This document shows, one piece after another, positions 61,370 to 64,000 of a stretch of DNA of 64,000 nt. The notes below the pieces were generated by a model, which worked only from the letters and a program-made list of their open reading frames with translations, was not told where the DNA came from and searched no databases. This stretch comes from Pseudomonadota bacterium. Lineage in GTDB: Bacteria > Campylobacterota > Campylobacteria > Campylobacterales > Campylobacteraceae. Where the stretch lies: the NCBI GenBank assembly GCA_002746565.1, contig PDPI01000024.1:1-64000 (forward strand). The letters are read 5' to 3'. Position numbers and translations under genes: made by a program. Position 1 is the stretch's first letter. The number at the start of each line of letters is the position of its first letter.

Positions 61370-62404
61370 ATGATATTAAGTCAGTTGATTGGATTTTTTT
61401 CAAGGGATATGGGTATAGATCTAGGAACAGCAAATACTCTAGTTCTTGTTAAGGGCAAGGGAATTATAATAGATGAACCCTCAGTTGTTGCGGTTCAGTA
61501 TGATAAACATGGGAAGCAAAATATCTTAGCTGTTGGTCACGAGGCAAAGGAAATGGTTGGTAAAACCCCAGGCTCCATCGAGGCGATTCGTCCTATGAGA
61601 GATGGGGTTATAGCTGATTTTGATATGACTGAAAGAATGATAAGGTATTTTATAGAAAAGGCCCATGGCAGAAAAAGTCTTATCCGTCCTCGTATTATCA
61701 TTTCAATTCCTTATGGATTAACCCAGGTTGAAAGAAAGGCCGTTAGAGAGTCTGCTATGAATGCTGGTGCTAGGGAAGTGTTTTTGGTTGAAGAGCCAAT
61801 GGCAGCTGCTATCGGGGCTAATCTTCCTGTAAGGGAGCCTAAGGGGAGTTTGATAGTTGATATTGGCGGTGGAACCACAGAAATTGGTGTGGCATCTTTG
61901 GGTGGGCTTGTTATTAGCAAATCCATTCGTACCGCTGGGGATAAGATAGACATGGCAATAGTTGATTATGTTAAGAAAAAATACAACTTGTTAATAGGTG
62001 AAAGAACTGGCGAAGATATAAAAATATGTGCAGGAACGGCTATCCAATTAGACGAAGAGTTAAAGACCATCGTTAAGGGAAGGGATCAGGTTAGCGGTCT
62101 TTTAAGCAGGATTGAGTTAACAAGCGAAGATGTGAGAGAAGCCATGAAAGAGCCTTTAAAGGAAATAGTTGACGCCCTTAAAGATGTGCTTGAGATCATG
62201 CCTCCAGATCTAGCTGGGGACATTGTAGAAAATGGGATAGTTCTATCGGGTGGAGGAGCTTTAATAAGGGGCTTTGATAAATATCTAGCCGACATAGTAA
62301 AACTTCCTGTCTTTGTTGCCGATGAGCCGCTTTTGGCTGTGGCAAAGGGTACGGGTAGAGTTTTAGAGGAGATACAGCTTTTGCAGCACCTCTCAAATGA
62401 GTAA
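61370..62404 (+). CDS. mreB: Rod shape-determining protein MreB
   Basis: 'MGIDLGTANTLVLVKGKGIIIDEPSVVAV', 'DIGGGTTEIGVASLGG'. Confidence 0.97.
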   Translation: MILSQLIGFFSRDMGIDLGTANTLVLVKGKGIIIDEPSVVAVQYDKHGKQNILAVGHEAKEMVGKTPGSIEAIRPMRDGVIADFDMTERMIRYFIEKAHGRKSLIRPRIIISIPYGLTQVERKAVRESAMNAGAREVFLVEEPMAAAIGANLPVREPKGSLIVDIGGGTTEIGVASLGGLVISKSIRTAGDKIDMAIVDYVKKKYNLLIGERTGEDIKICAGTAIQLDEELKTIVKGRDQVSGLLSRIELTSEDVREAMKEPLKEIVDALKDVLEIMPPDLAGDIVENGIVLSGGGALIRGFDKYLADIVKLPVFVADEPLLAVAKGTGRVLEEIQLLQHLSNE

Positions 62405-63140
62405 TAGATTAAAATTTGTAATTTTTATACTTTTAGCTTCTTTTTTATCCTTTCAGTATAGCTCTTTTGTTAGGGCTAGGGTTGTGGGTGTTGGAAATAT
62501 TTTTATTGAAAACTATCTTGCCTTGCAAAGATATATCAAAGAGGGTATTTCAAATCACTTTAATCAAAAAGAAACCATAGTTAAACTAAAGGAAGAAAAT
62601 AAGAAACTAGAGCAATCAAGCCTACTTTTGGTTGCCTTTGCTGGAAAATTAAATCAAATATTACAAGATAATCATAGGGGTAAATTTGAACCAAAGCTTC
62701 AGCTAGTCCAAGCCCTATCCTATGAACAAATAAGCAATTATAACCGCATCTGGATAGGCATGAATGATTTTAATAGCTCAAAAATATATGGGCTCATCTC
62801 TAAGGGAAATACAGCAGGCATAGTAATATCCAAAAACAAAAAACCCCTTGGACTTTTGCAGGGGGATTATAAGTGTGTTTTTTCGGTGATAGTGGGAAAG
62901 GATAAGTTTCCAGGAGTTGCCACTGGAAGGGGTAAATTTATACATGTAAGGTATATCCCCTCTTGGATGAATCCAAAGGTTGGAGATGAGGTTATAACAA
63001 GTGGACTTGACAATATCTTTCCCCTTGGTTTTCCAGTGGGAAAGGTTGTTGAAATCAAAAAAGAAGAATCCTACCAAACAGCCATAGTTGAACCAAATAT
63101 AAAGATAAATTCATCATCGTTTTTTTATGTGATAAAATAA
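62397..63140 (+). CDS. mreC: Rod shape-determining protein MreC
   Basis: Overlaps mreB; TM + coiled coil + C-terminal beta domain. Confidence 0.9.
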   Translation: MSNRLKFVIFILLASFLSFQYSSFVRARVVGVGNIFIENYLALQRYIKEGISNHFNQKETIVKLKEENKKLEQSSLLLVAFAGKLNQILQDNHRGKFEPKLQLVQALSYEQISNYNRIWIGMNDFNSSKIYGLISKGNTAGIVISKNKKPLGLLQGDYKCVFSVIVGKDKFPGVATGRGKFIHVRYIPSWMNPKVGDEVITSGLDNIFPLGFPVGKVVEIKKEESYQTAIVEPNIKINSSSFFYVIK

Positions 63141-63149
63141 AGGAAAAAA

Positions 63150-64000
63150 ATGCCAAAACGAGAAGATTTTAAAACCATTTTACTCATAGGCTCAGGTCCA
63201 ATAGTCATAGGTCAAGCATGTGAATTTGACTATTCTGGAACACAGGCTGCAAAGACCCTAAAAGAGTTAGGTTATAGGGTTGTTTTGATAAATTCAAACC
63301 CAGCAACCATCATGACAGACCCAGAGTTTGCCCACAGAACCTACATAGAACCCATCACAAAAGAAGTCATAGAAAAAATCATAAAAATAGAAAAAGTCGA
63401 TGCCATACTTCCAACCATGGGTGGACAAACTGCCCTAAATGCTGCCATGGAATTATATGAGGCTGGAAGTTTGGATGGGGTAAAATTTTTGGGAGCAAAT
63501 CCAGATGCAATTAAAAAGGGCGAAGATAGGTCAGCCTTTAAAGAAGCTATGATAAAAATCGGTATGGATTTGCCAAAAAGTAGCTATGCTTATAATCTTG
63601 AAGAGGCATTAAAGGCGGCTGAAGATATAGGTTTTCCGCTTATTATCCGAGCTTCTTATACCCTTGCAGGTGGTGGAAGCGGAGTTGCTTACAATATGGA
63701 TGAGTTTAAAACCCTTGCCCAAGGAGGACTAGATGCAAGCCCTATAAATGAGATCTTAATAGAAGAGAGTTTGCTTGGATGGAAAGAATATGAAATGGAA
63801 GTTATTCGCGATAAAAACGATAACTGCATCATAGTTTGCTCCATCGAAAACCTAGATCCCATGGGAGTTCACACGGGAGATAGTATAACCATTGCCCCAG
63901 CACTTACTTTAACCGATAAAGAATATCAGCTCATGAGGGATAATTCTTTTAAAATCTTGCGGGAAATTGGCGTGGATACGGGCGGAAGTAATGTGCAATT
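63150..64000 (+). CDS. carB: Carbamoyl-phosphate synthase large subunit (3' end outside window)
   Basis: Own translation [42 protein letters not shown]; missing from the ORF track because it has no stop in the window. Confidence 0.96.
   Translation, partial: MPKREDFKTILLIGSGPIVIGQACEFDYSGTQAAKTLKELGYRVVLINSNPATIMTDPEFAHRTYIEPITKEVIEKIIKIEKVDAILPTMGGQTALNAAMELYEAGSLDGVKFLGANPDAIKKGEDRSAFKEAMIKIGMDLPKSSYAYNLEEALKAAEDIGFPLIIRASYTLAGGGSGVAYNMDEFKTLAQGGLDASPINEILIEESLLGWKEYEMEVIRDKNDNCIIVCSIENLDPMGVHTGDSITIAPALTLTDKEYQLMRDNSFKILREIGVDTGGSNVQ

Overview
The window is AT-rich chromosomal DNA from a Campylobacterota genome (Campylobacter sensu lato-like). Product families and gene order match blocks I recall from C. 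jejuni: rpmE-rsmI-rlmB-...-hom-yraN-trxA-trxB, and ilvE/bcp/queH-fabZ-lpxA-clpX-mreB-mreC-carB. Most of it is housekeeping genes. Accessory material is inserted between them. (i) The left edge (1-4.7 kb) holds the 3' end of a CdiA/polymorphic-toxin-like gene, two immunity-like genes, and a tandem array of four paralogous small membrane proteins, three of which carry a Cys4 zinc ribbon. The array is bracketed by two copies of a tiny TM-peptide ORF. (ii) There are three type II TA modules: a PIN toxin pair, a YafQ-type pair and MazEF. (iii) A lipoprotein / FtsX-like exporter / DUF2238-like / CPBP-like operon lies at 25.9-30.1 kb. (iv) Two secreted orphan proteins sit divergent to an XRE regulator at 53-55 kb. 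The best candidate for an undescribed system is a ~190-bp locus between ilvE and bcp (about 51517-51710) that is absent from the ORF track. It encodes a 21-aa hydrophobic peptide with a near-perfect Shine-Dalgarno, a perfect 12-bp 5' hairpin with competing pairings, a downstream terminator, and an extended -10 on the antisense strand inside the ORF. This architecture resembles type I toxin-antitoxin loci such as Helicobacter AapA/IsoA. Other notable signals are a three-copy intergenic repeat with compensatory changes in its hairpin, and a structured block between dapB and purF flanked by direct repeats. All assignments come from reading the sequence; no database search was run.
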